The notes under the pieces were generated by a model. That model was given only the letters and a program-made list of their open reading frames with translations. It did not search any database and was not told the DNA's origin. From Nitrospira sp. (GTDB lineage Bacteria > Nitrospirota > Nitrospiria > Nitrospirales > Nitrospiraceae), in the NCBI GenBank assembly GCA_018242725.1, contig JAFEBI010000011.1, forward strand, positions 124,001-188,000: a DNA stretch of 64,000 nt, in the 5' to 3' direction. The position numbers and the translations under genes were made by a program. Positions 8,342 to 16,719 of this stretch are shown one piece after another. Within the stretch, counting starts at the first letter, position 1, and the number at the start of each line of letters is the position of its first letter.

Positions 8342-9463
8342 CTAAAGAATCACGAGATTGTCGCGGTGAATGACTTCCTCATACTCTTGAGAACCGAACT
8401 GTTCCTGAATGACGGTCGTCTTGAGGCCTTTCATCCGGTCTAAAAGTTCCGACGACACGTTTACTAAACCTTTGGCAAATTCCTTTCCATCCGGATCGAA
8501 GCAACTCACCGGATCACCGACTTCGAATGACCCGATGACCTTACGAATACCGGATGCGAGCAGGCTTTTCCCTCGTTGCGCAAGGGCATCGACGGCCCCT
8601 TGGTCGAGATGAAGCTGGCCACGCGGGCGAAGCGTGAACGCGATCCAATGTTTTCGGCTGTTCAGGCGGCGCTCTTTTGCCAGAAACAGACTTCCGCCGG
8701 TTCCTGTCGTCAACGCTGTAGCGAGGAGCCCCGCTCGTTCTCCATTGAGGATCAAGGTAGAGATTCCGTACTGGCCGACTTTCTTAGCCGCCCGGAGTTT
8801 GGTGGCCATGCCCCCTGTGCCCTCAAAGGTACTGGACATGCCGGCCAATCGCTCGATGTCATCCGTGATAGCCGGGATGAACGGGATCAGGGTCGCAGAA
8901 GGGTTCTTGCGAGGATCTGCTGTGTACAGCCCATCGACGTCCGATAAAATCACCAGGAGGTCTGCATCGGCCAGGTGAGCCACTTCACTGGCCAGGGTAT
9001 CGTTGTCACCCACTCTGATCTCATCGACTGCGACGGTATCATTTTCATTGATGATCGGAACGATACCAAAATCAATCAGTGCCGAAAGGGTATGACGGGC
9101 GTTGAGGAAACGGCGGCGGTCTTCAAGGTCCTGGTGGGTGAGGAGAATCTGCGCCACCTGAGTCGAAAGACGCTCGAAGGCCTTTTCGTAGGCCCACATC
9201 AGGCGACTTTGTCCCACCGCTGCCGCAGCCTGCTTCACAGGAAGGTTTTTCGGATATTCTTTCAGTTGCAGTTTTTTGATGCCGGAGACGATGGCACCTG
9301 AGGAGACGATCAGGATCTCTCGTCCCTGTTTCTTCAGGGTGGCGATTTCGTCGGCCAATCGATCAATTCTGTCGGGGCGTAGCCCTTCAGCACGCGAAGC
9401 GATCAGGCTACTGCCGATTTTGATGACGATTCGCGTGGCCTGCGTTAGGACTGTGTCTCGCAT
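8342..9463 (-). CDS. proB: Glutamate 5-kinase
   Basis: ProB phosphorylates L-glutamate with ATP in the first step of proline synthesis. Starting at the ATG of MRDTVLTQATRIVIKIGSS gives 373 residues, a normal length. The amino-acid kinase domain shows IVIKIGSSL, IVSSGAI, QILLTHQDL, NENDTVAVDEI and GTGGMATKLRAA; a C-terminal PUA domain covers about residues 280-370. A longer frame upstream to 9574 lies fully inside obgE and has no kinase similarity, so I reject it. proB starts 19 bp inside the end of obgE, which suggests translational coupling. PutA at 32790-35732 does the opposite reaction set, proline catabolism. Confidence 0.96.
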   Translation of the reverse strand: MRDTVLTQATRIVIKIGSSLIASRAEGLRPDRIDRLADEIATLKKQGREILIVSSGAIVSGIKKLQLKEYPKNLPVKQAAAAVGQSRLMWAYEKAFERLSTQVAQILLTHQDLEDRRRFLNARHTLSALIDFGIVPIINENDTVAVDEIRVGDNDTLASEVAHLADADLLVILSDVDGLYTADPRKNPSATLIPFIPAITDDIERLAGMSSTFEGTGGMATKLRAAKKVGQYGISTLILNGERAGLLATALTTGTGGSLFLAKERRLNSRKHWIAFTLRPRGQLHLDQGAVDALAQRGKSLLASGIRKVIGSFEVGDPVSCFDPDGKEFAKGLVNVSSELLDRMKGLKTTVIQEQFGSQEYEEVIHRDNLVIL

Positions 9464-10470
9464 GGCAGCATCCGTAACAGATCGACCTGTTTTCCGACGT
9501 AGAGGATCAACTGATCCAGCCTTGTATTTGTGGCGGCTGAGATCGGGAAGCAGGGATAGCCTCGGTCCCGGCAATAGGCTTGAATCTGTTCCAGCCGTTC
9601 GCCGGCTCCAGCGACATCAATCTTGGTTGGAACAACGGCGAAGGGGCGGGTGGTCAGACCTTGGTCATAAGCGGCCAGTTCTTGCCGGAGGGTCTCAAAA
9701 CTATTTTGGGGGTCGTCGGTCGCCCATTCCGAGACGTCGATCAAGTGGAGCAAAAACGCGGTTCGTTCGATATGGCGGAGAAACTGCACTCCCAAGCCTT
9801 TTCCTTCGTGTGCTCCTTCGATCAAACCGGGGATATCGGCGACCACAAAACTGCGGTCGGATCCCCATCGGACGACGCCAAGATTAGGAATCAACGTGGT
9901 GAAGGGATAATCGGCGATTTTCGGACGAGCAGCAGAAATGGCAGAGATCAGGGTCGACTTTCCCGCATTGGGAAATCCAACGAGACCAACATCAGCCAGT
10001 AACTTGAGTTCGAGCCGTAGGGCACGCTCTTCACCGGAACTCCCCGGCGTGCACTTGGTTGGCACGCGATTGACGGATGTGGCGAAGTTGCTGTTGCCCT
10101 TTCCGCCACGCCCTCCTTGGGCGATCACGGCTGTTTGGCCGTCCTCGGTAAAATCCGCGAGGATGTCCTTTGACTGGTCATCGTAGACAATGGTTCCGAC
10201 TGGTACCCCGATCGTGACGTCATCCCCTGAACGTCCGGTACAGTTGGAGCCACCACCGGGTTTTCCGTCTTGTGCCTCGTAGTGGTTTTGATATCGAAGG
10301 TCGAGCAGGGTCGTCAGCCGATGCGATGCAGTCATGATGACGTCACCGCCATGACCGCCATCACCACCATCCGGTCCGCCGCGAGGGACAAACATCTCCC
10401 TGCGAAAGCTACAGATGCCGTTCCCGCCTCGACCAGCCCGTACTGTCACACGTACTTCGTCGACAAACAT
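9445..10470 (-). CDS. obgE: Obg family GTPase
   Basis: ObgE/CgtA, an essential GTPase that binds the 50S subunit and links ribosome assembly to stress signalling. The N-terminal Gly-rich Obg fold (1-158) contains GRGGNGICSFRRE and GGRGGKGNSNF. The G domain follows with G1 GFPNAGKST, switch I TTLIPNLG, G3 DIPGLIEGAH, and G4 PTKID. The 341-residue length means the variable C-terminal extension found in some species is missing. It lies downstream of rplU and rpmA, the usual arrangement, with a 120-bp gap that may hold a weak internal signal. Confidence 0.97.
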   Translation of the reverse strand: MFVDEVRVTVRAGRGGNGICSFRREMFVPRGGPDGGDGGHGGDVIMTASHRLTTLLDLRYQNHYEAQDGKPGGGSNCTGRSGDDVTIGVPVGTIVYDDQSKDILADFTEDGQTAVIAQGGRGGKGNSNFATSVNRVPTKCTPGSSGEERALRLELKLLADVGLVGFPNAGKSTLISAISAARPKIADYPFTTLIPNLGVVRWGSDRSFVVADIPGLIEGAHEGKGLGVQFLRHIERTAFLLHLIDVSEWATDDPQNSFETLRQELAAYDQGLTTRPFAVVPTKIDVAGAGERLEQIQAYCRDRGYPCFPISAATNTRLDQLILYVGKQVDLLRMLPCETQS

Positions 10471-10590
10471 GGGTGCCAGTTTCCTACAGTCGAAAGTGAG
10501 GAGATAGAAAAGTACCCCTAACCATGAGACGAAGAAGCAGGGAGAATCGATGTCTACCCTGCTTGTAAGGGAGGGAGTAGAAAGGGAAGG

Positions 10591-10854
10591 CTAAGACTGA
10601 GCGGAGCTTGGATACACACTGACTCTTCGTCTACCGCGTCCACCTTCAAACTTGACCACACCAGTTGTCTTGGCGAACAACGTGTGGTCTCTTCCCAGAT
10701 CCACATTGAAGCCAGGAAAGAACTTGGTCCCGCGCTGGCGGACGATAATGCTGCCAGCCGTGACTGTCTGACCGCCATAAGCCTTCACTCCCAAGTATTG
10801 GGGGTTACTGTCACGACCGTTGCGTGATGATCCGCCGCCTTTGTTTGTTGCCAT
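10591..10854 (-). CDS. rpmA: 50S ribosomal protein L27
   Basis: An 87-residue L27. The N-terminus reads [17 protein letters not shown], so the tail that reaches the peptidyl-transferase centre is already mature, with no cleavable extension of the Firmicutes kind. [19 protein letters not shown] and GRDHTLFA are diagnostic. The upstream spacing to rplU is 26 bp, with an RBS (GGAAGGA) in the gap. L27 stabilises tRNA in the P site of the 50S subunit. Confidence 0.98.
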   Translation of the reverse strand: MATNKGGGSSRNGRDSNPQYLGVKAYGGQTVTAGSIIVRQRGTKFFPGFNVDLGRDHTLFAKTTGVVKFEGGRGRRRVSVYPSSAQS

Positions 10855-10880
10855 GGTCGGTCCTTCCTTCCTACACGAAT

Positions 10881-11195
10881 TTATGCCGTTGCAATACCGG
10901 TAATCAGGAGCTTGGTGAATCCTTGCCGGTGCCCACGAGTACGTCGGTAGTTTTTGCGGCGTTTCTTCTTGAATACGGTAATCGATCGAGTCCGTCCATG
11001 ACGCACAATTTCTGCGGTGACCTTGGCTCCGGCAACGAGTGGTTGCCCGATGAGGACCGTGGCGTCACCGTGCACGAGACGGACCTGGTCGAGTTCCACT
11101 TGCGCGCCGACATCGCCAGGCAGGCTTTCAACCTGAATCGTCGCCCCTGTTTCTACCCGATATTGCTTACCACCTGTTTCTACAATCGCGTACAT
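10881..11195 (-). CDS. rplU: 50S ribosomal protein L21
   Basis: A 104-residue L21, starting [15 protein letters not shown], and carrying the C-terminal signature [15 protein letters not shown] that contacts 23S rRNA. It is the first gene of the long minus-strand run through rpmA, obgE, proB, nadD, rsfS, lapA/lapB and bioB. An RBS (GGAGAAGAG) is placed just upstream and a good housekeeping promoter ends about 30 bp before the start codon, so the leader is very short and leaves no room for a large autoregulatory RNA structure. Confidence 0.98.
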   Translation of the reverse strand: MYAIVETGGKQYRVETGATIQVESLPGDVGAQVELDQVRLVHGDATVLIGQPLVAGAKVTAEIVRHGRTRSITVFKKKRRKNYRRTRGHRQGFTKLLITGIATA

Positions 11196-11224
11196 ATCTC
11201 TTCTCCAGTCTTGAGGAACGGTTC

Positions 11225-11253
11225 ATTTAACATGTGCGTGTGAGAAGTGTCAA
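11225..11253 (-). promoter_or_regulatory. Housekeeping promoter of the rplU operon
   Basis: Reading the minus strand, a perfect -35 TTGACA (11248-11253) is followed by a 17-nt spacer and a -10 TTAAAT (11225-11230). Transcription would begin near 11218, leaving a leader of about 23 nt before the rplU ATG. It is the only strong promoter seen for the downstream run. Confidence 0.65.
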
Positions 11254-11411
11254 GCCATCGGGGGTGTCCCGCTTGATCGGTGATCATTCGCGTCCCCCTC
11301 TTTTGTGGGCTAGGATCATCTCCAAGTCGCCACGTATTCTTGCGCCATAAAACATCACCGCCGTCGATGTGGTGGCGACCGATCATTCCACCACAAGAGA
11401 GTGATGAAAGC

Positions 11412-11756
11412 ATGGCGCATACCAGTAAGTTTGTGATTCGGACCTATCACCGGATTCCCATTCGATGTGAAGCCTATTATATGGGTGGTGACTTCCTCGG
11501 AAAGGGAACCGTCATGAACCTCTGCCGGAACGGGTTTCGTGTACTCGGCGACCATCAAGTCGTCCCAGGAATGGAACTCGTTGTCCGTCTCTCTCTACCG
11601 GATCAGGATGCGCCGGTGGAGATCCAACGCGTCGCTGTTCGGTGGGTTCGTGGGCTGTTGTTTGGGGCAAGAATCGTGACGATGAGCCCGAATGGAGAAG
11701 ATCGAGTTGCCACGTTTCTGAGCGCTCGCCTTCGTGCCTATTGTGCCTCTTCCTAA
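11412..11756 (+). CDS. PilZ domain protein
   Basis: A 114-residue single-domain PilZ protein, expected to bind cyclic di-GMP and pass the signal to a partner. The N-terminal binding motif appears as RTYHRIPIRC (RxxxR region, residues about 11-20), and the second motif, usually D/NxSxxG, reads NLCRNGF, with Cys in place of Ser. The start chosen is the ATG giving MAHTSKFVIRTYHR; the longer open frame upstream has no similarity. It stands alone between the divergent rplU operon and ilvE. A second PilZ protein (51941-52291) follows the GGDEF-EAL gene. The replaced Ser may weaken nucleotide binding. Confidence 0.8.
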   Translation: MAHTSKFVIRTYHRIPIRCEAYYMGGDFLGKGTVMNLCRNGFRVLGDHQVVPGMELVVRLSLPDQDAPVEIQRVAVRWVRGLLFGARIVTMSPNGEDRVATFLSARLRAYCASS

Positions 11757-11765
11757 ATAACCTAC

Positions 11766-11963
11766 TCACTCAAAATGGACGTAGGAAGCCACAGCGCGTA
11801 CGCCGTGGGCAAATGTGTTCCCATGTTCCATGATGGCCGTATCGGTCGAGTTGTTCTTGAAGCTGGCTGAGAGTTCGTTTGCTTGACCCGAGGTCAGCTG
11901 CACGCTATAGTCCCTCACGTAAATCAAGACAGTATCTTTGTGATCCGTCGCTGGAGCGCGCAC
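11766..11963 (-). CDS. Possible small ORF in the PilZ-ilvE gap
   Basis: A 65-codon frame with a GTG start, on the opposite strand to both neighbours. The translation has a protein-like composition (DTVLIYVRDYSVQLTSG, NELSASFKNNSTDTAIMEHG) rather than the Arg/Pro/Ser-rich look of shadow frames. No RBS of good quality was seen and no family is recognised. It could be a remnant of a larger exported protein. Low confidence. Confidence 0.3.
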   Translation of the reverse strand: MRAPATDHKDTVLIYVRDYSVQLTSGQANELSASFKNNSTDTAIMEHGNTFAHGVRAVASYVHFE

Positions 11964-11967
11964 TCAT

Positions 11968-12882
11968 ATGTTGGAGCCGGTTGAAAAAATTTGGATGGAC
12001 GGGAAGTTCGTGCCCTGGGGGGAGGCCAATGTCCATGTCCTCACCCATTCATTACATTACGGTCTGGCAGCTTTCGAAGGTGTGCGCTGTTACAAAGGCA
12101 AGTCAGGATCCGCTATCTTTCGGCTTCAGGAGCATGTCGATCGATTATTCGACTCGGCACACATCAGCATGATGGTCATGCCGTACGATAAGAAGCAGAT
12201 GACCGAGGCTATCGTTGAAACGGTTCGTGTGAATCGACTGGATGCCTGTTACATCCGCCCGTTGGTCTTTATCGGGTATGGGGCGATGGGGGTGCATCCG
12301 GGGGACAACCCGATTCGAGTGGCCATCGCCGCGTGGAAGTGGGGAGCCTATTTAGGAGAGGAGGCTCTTGCTAATGGGATGCGCGCTTGCGTGTCTTCCT
12401 TCACGAGACACCATGTCAATGTATCCATGACCAGAGGGAAGATCTCGGGGTATTATGTGAACTCTATTCTGGCGAAACGACAAGCGAAGGCCGATGGATA
12501 TGACGAGGCGATTCTTCTCGATCCGGAGGGATATGTCGCCGAGGGAACAGGCGAGAACGTATTCATCATCCGCCGGGGTGTGCTCAAGACGACGCCGTTG
12601 ACATCGGTGCTGGAGGGGATTACGAGAAATTCCGTCATTCAATTGGCGCAAGAGCGGAACATCACGGTCGTCGAAGAACGGTTTACGCGTGATGAAATGT
12701 ACATTGCCGATGAAGTATTTGTGACAGGGACGGCTGCTGAACTGACTCCGGTCCGAGAGATCGACAATCGCCGTATCGGGACCGGTACACCCGGGCCGAT
12801 TACGCGCGCGCTCCAAGACACCTTCTTCTCAATCGTACGAGGGGAAGATTCCAAGCATCAATCCTGGTTGACCAGAATCTAG
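11968..12882 (+). CDS. ilvE: Branched-chain amino acid aminotransferase
   Basis: A 304-residue fold-type IV PLP enzyme catalysing the last, reversible step of Val, Leu and Ile synthesis with glutamate as amino donor. Visible signatures: IWMDGKFVPW at the N-terminus, HYGLAAFEGVRCY, the PLP lysine in RGKISGYYVNS (about residue 158), EGTGENVFII, and LTSVLEGITRNSVI. Length and order match the class IV family. It follows the PilZ gene by about 210 bp on the same strand and ends at a strong hairpin. D-amino-acid transaminase and ADC lyase are relatives, but the branched-chain signature fits best. Confidence 0.95.
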   Translation: MLEPVEKIWMDGKFVPWGEANVHVLTHSLHYGLAAFEGVRCYKGKSGSAIFRLQEHVDRLFDSAHISMMVMPYDKKQMTEAIVETVRVNRLDACYIRPLVFIGYGAMGVHPGDNPIRVAIAAWKWGAYLGEEALANGMRACVSSFTRHHVNVSMTRGKISGYYVNSILAKRQAKADGYDEAILLDPEGYVAEGTGENVFIIRRGVLKTTPLTSVLEGITRNSVIQLAQERNITVVEERFTRDEMYIADEVFVTGTAAELTPVREIDNRRIGTGTPGPITRALQDTFFSIVRGEDSKHQSWLTRI

Positions 12883-12907
12883 CTATCACAACACTTCTTA
12901 GCCATGT

Positions 12908-12939
12908 TATTGAGAGGAGCCAGGGGGCTCCTCTCAATA
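12908..12939. terminator. Bidirectional hairpin between ilvE and secG
   Basis: A 14-bp perfect stem (12908-12921 with 12926-12939; core TTGAGAGGAGCC) and a 4-nt loop AGGG, lying between two genes that converge. There is no long T run on either side, so it may act as a transcript 3'-end stabiliser or factor-assisted terminator for both directions. Confidence 0.75.
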
Positions 12940-12983
12940 GCTACATGTCTGTGAACAACGAACAGGTCGTTTCTTGCAATCGA

Positions 12984-13343
12984 TTAATGGCCAGCTGAGG
13001 GAGATTCCCCTGAGGAGGAGTGAGACTCTCCAGACGGTTGAGCAGGTGGCGCAGCCGGAGCAGGTGTCGTCTCGCTCTTGTGGTCGAGGTCGATGATTGT
13101 CGAGGAGACATTTCGCTGTTTGGCCAAGATGGCCAGGCTGAGTGACGTCACCATAAAAATGGCCGCAACGAACACGGTCAACTTACTGAGAAAGTTAGCA
13201 GGGCCACGGCTTCCGAACACCGTTTGGCTGGACCCGCCAAAGGCGGCTCCGATCTCCGCCCCTTTCCCAGACTGGAGCAGAATCGCTCCAATCATCAGAA
13301 AACAGATGAATACGTGGACAACCACGATTAGCGTGTATAACAT
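12984..13343 (-). CDS. secG: Preprotein translocase subunit SecG
   Basis: A 119-residue membrane protein of the SecYEG channel. Two transmembrane segments (about 3-22 and 52-71) flank the conserved cytoplasmic loop LLQSGKGAEIGAAFGGSS, the SecG signature. The C-terminal 40 residues are rich in Pro, Ala, Ser and Gly and are probably disordered. It sits 6 bp downstream of tpiA, a very common bacterial pairing, and is the last gene of the gap-pgk-tpiA-secG set. Confidence 0.95.
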   Translation of the reverse strand: MLYTLIVVVHVFICFLMIGAILLQSGKGAEIGAAFGGSSQTVFGSRGPANFLSKLTVFVAAIFMVTSLSLAILAKQRNVSSTIIDLDHKSETTPAPAAPPAQPSGESHSSSGESPSAGH

Positions 13344-13349
13344 GAACGT

Positions 13350-14153
13350 TCAGACTCCGATGGATCGTGTAGTGCTAGTAAGCCTCGCGATTGTAGCAAA
13401 AGAATCAACTTGGAGACAAGCGCCTCCGATGAGTGCACCATCGATCTGGTCCGAGGCCAATAAGGATTCGATATTCTGCGGCGTGACACTTCCTCCATAC
13501 AGAATCCTCGTGGTGTCGGCGACAGTTGATGACCAGGCGGAGGTGAGAAACTGTCGAATGGTGCGATGAGCCGCGACAGCTTGGTCGATTGTCGCTGCTT
13601 TCCCCGTACCGATCGCCCATATCGGCTCATAGGCAATGGCGATAGTCGCCACGAAGTCAGGGGACAGGCCAGATAAGGTTTCTTGTAGCTGTTGAGTCAG
13701 TACGGTATCGGTTGCCCCGCTTTCGCGCTGGGCGAGTGATTCACCGATACAGAGAATAGGGCGTATCCCTTGCGTGAGTGCGGCTAAGATTTTCTTGCGA
13801 ATCCCATCGTTCTGTTCGCCAAAAATCGTACGTCGTTCCGAATGGCCGAGAATCACATAACGGCATCCGAGGTCCTTCAGCATCGAGGCAGATACTTCTC
13901 CCGTGTAGGCACCATGCTCCTCCCAGAAGAGGTTTTGCGCGCCAAGTTGGATCAGAGATTCTGAGCCTAGGACCCTGCCGACCGACTCCAATGCTGTAAA
14001 TGGGGGAGCAACAACCAGTTCCACGCCTGTGAGAGGAGCTTTCGGGAGATGCTGGCTCAGTTCGCCGATAAACGTGGCCGCTTCAGACGCGGTCTTGTTC
14101 ATCTTCCAGTTGCCGACAATGAGCAGTGTACGCACAGGATTTCCTGGTGGCAT
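13350..14153 (-). CDS. tpiA: Triose-phosphate isomerase
   Basis: TpiA interconverts dihydroxyacetone phosphate and glyceraldehyde 3-phosphate. The catalytic residues are in place: Asn and Lys in GNWKMNK, His in LGHSERR, and Glu in AYEPIWAIGTGK, with the phosphate loop YGGSV near the C-terminus. The 267-residue length is slightly above the usual 250, mostly from an N-terminal MPPGNPVRT. The C-terminal tail TSTTRSIGV is short. It lies between pgk (24 bp upstream) and secG. Confidence 0.97.
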   Translation of the reverse strand: MPPGNPVRTLLIVGNWKMNKTASEAATFIGELSQHLPKAPLTGVELVVAPPFTALESVGRVLGSESLIQLGAQNLFWEEHGAYTGEVSASMLKDLGCRYVILGHSERRTIFGEQNDGIRKKILAALTQGIRPILCIGESLAQRESGATDTVLTQQLQETLSGLSPDFVATIAIAYEPIWAIGTGKAATIDQAVAAHRTIRQFLTSAWSSTVADTTRILYGGSVTPQNIESLLASDQIDGALIGGACLQVDSFATIARLTSTTRSIGV

Positions 14154-14177
14154 TGAGATGATACTGAGAAACCGTCG

Positions 14178-15377
14178 TCAGTTCTGGCGATCAGGCAATG
14201 CTGCAAGGCCAGGCAGCGTTTTACCTTCGAGTAGTTCCAGGGCGGCGCCACCACCAGTTGAAATAAATGACATGTTCTCTGATACACCGGCTCGATGAAC
14301 GGCGAGAGCTGTTTCACCGCCACCGACGATCGTGAGGGCATATGCATCGGCAATGGCATGGGCCATGGCCAAGGTCCCCCTTGCGTAGGCGTCGATTTCA
14401 AAGACACCCATCGGTCCGTTCCATAGGATTGTCTTGGCGTTTTGGACCGCTTCATTGAAGAGCTTGACGGAGGCCGGGCCAATGTCGAGGGCGTACCACC
14501 CTTTCGGAATCTCCTGCACGGGGACAATCTTGGTTTCTGCACCGACCTCTCGGCTGGCTGCGACCACACAGTCGACGGGGAGGTAAAACTTGACCCCGCG
14601 CGAAAGAGCATGGTCTTCGATGCCTCGGGCAAAATCCAGCATGTCCATTTCGCAGAGTGAGTTGCCGATCTCCATGCCCTTTGCCTTCAAGAAGGTGAAC
14701 GCCATGCCGCCACCGATGATGACCTTGTCGACTTTCTTGCCGAGATTTTCAATGACCCCGATTTTCCCGGACACCTTGGCGCCGCCCAGGACGGCGGCAA
14801 ACGGTCGTACGGGATTGGCAACGGCCCCCTCGAGGTACTCGATCTCTTTTTTGAGCAAGGCTCCTGCTGCGGCATCTTTTATGTATTTGGTAATGCCAAC
14901 TGTCGAGGCGTGGGCGCGGTGCGCGGCTCCAAAGGCGTCGTTGATGAACACATCTCCCAGCGAGGCCAGAGCTTTCGCGAAGCCATCGTCGTTTTTTTCT
15001 TCGCCGGTATGAAACCGGAGGTTTTCGAGCAAGAGCACATCTCCGTCCTTCATCTTGGCGACCAGTTTTTCGACGGCTGGTCCCATGCAATCCGAAGCAA
15101 AAAAGACTTCTTTCCCAAGGAGTCGCCCTAAACGCTTGGCCACAGGAGCAAGGCTGTATTTGGGTTCGAACGTTCCCTTTGGCCTACCGAGATGTGAACA
15201 GAGAATGACCTTGGCGCCTTCATCCACGACGCGATTGATGGTGGGCAAGGTCGAACGAATACGGGTGTCGTCGGTAATCTGCAACGACTCGTCTAGGGGG
15301 ACATTGAAATCCGCCCGAATAATGACCCGTTTACCACGAAGTTGCACATCCTCAATCGTTTTTTTGTGCAAGTTCAC
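14178..15377 (-). CDS. pgk: Phosphoglycerate kinase
   Basis: A 399-residue PGK, converting 1,3-bisphosphoglycerate and ADP to 3-phosphoglycerate and ATP, or the reverse for sugar synthesis. Substrate-binding RADFNVPLD (about 21-29), SHLGRPKG, LLENLRFHTGEE, KVSGKIGVIENL and the nucleotide site WNGPMGVFE with C-terminal GGGETALAV and STGGGAALELLEG are all seen. It follows gap by about 90 bp in the same direction. In a CO2-fixing nitrifier using the reverse TCA cycle this enzyme would run mainly towards gluconeogenesis; that use is inferred. Confidence 0.98.
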   Translation of the reverse strand: MNLHKKTIEDVQLRGKRVIIRADFNVPLDESLQITDDTRIRSTLPTINRVVDEGAKVILCSHLGRPKGTFEPKYSLAPVAKRLGRLLGKEVFFASDCMGPAVEKLVAKMKDGDVLLLENLRFHTGEEKNDDGFAKALASLGDVFINDAFGAAHRAHASTVGITKYIKDAAAGALLKKEIEYLEGAVANPVRPFAAVLGGAKVSGKIGVIENLGKKVDKVIIGGGMAFTFLKAKGMEIGNSLCEMDMLDFARGIEDHALSRGVKFYLPVDCVVAASREVGAETKIVPVQEIPKGWYALDIGPASVKLFNEAVQNAKTILWNGPMGVFEIDAYARGTLAMAHAIADAYALTIVGGGETALAVHRAGVSENMSFISTGGGAALELLEGKTLPGLAALPDRQN

Positions 15378-15468
15378 GGAAAGCTCCTTGGTGTAGGTTC
15401 AATCAGCAGTCAATACTTCGGGATGAGATGAGCGATGGAGCTTGCCCGACCATCCCCGGCGCACTCAG

Positions 15469-16576
<1,108 letters not shown>

Positions 16577-16719
16577 GATAGAAGGATGGGGTGTGTCGCG
16601 TAAAAATAATGATGTGCCAATATGCGGGATTCGGAGTCTGTCGAGGCTCCGGGAGTTGCTTCCGGTTCTGCTGGAAGGCTAGAGTTTCAAGCTATGTTGA
16701 ACGATGGGGCGTCGGACCG

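Noticed and set aside
9464-9574. Upstream extension of proB
   Set aside because: The in-frame extension lies fully within obgE, lacks similarity to kinases and is less well placed than the ATG at 9463.
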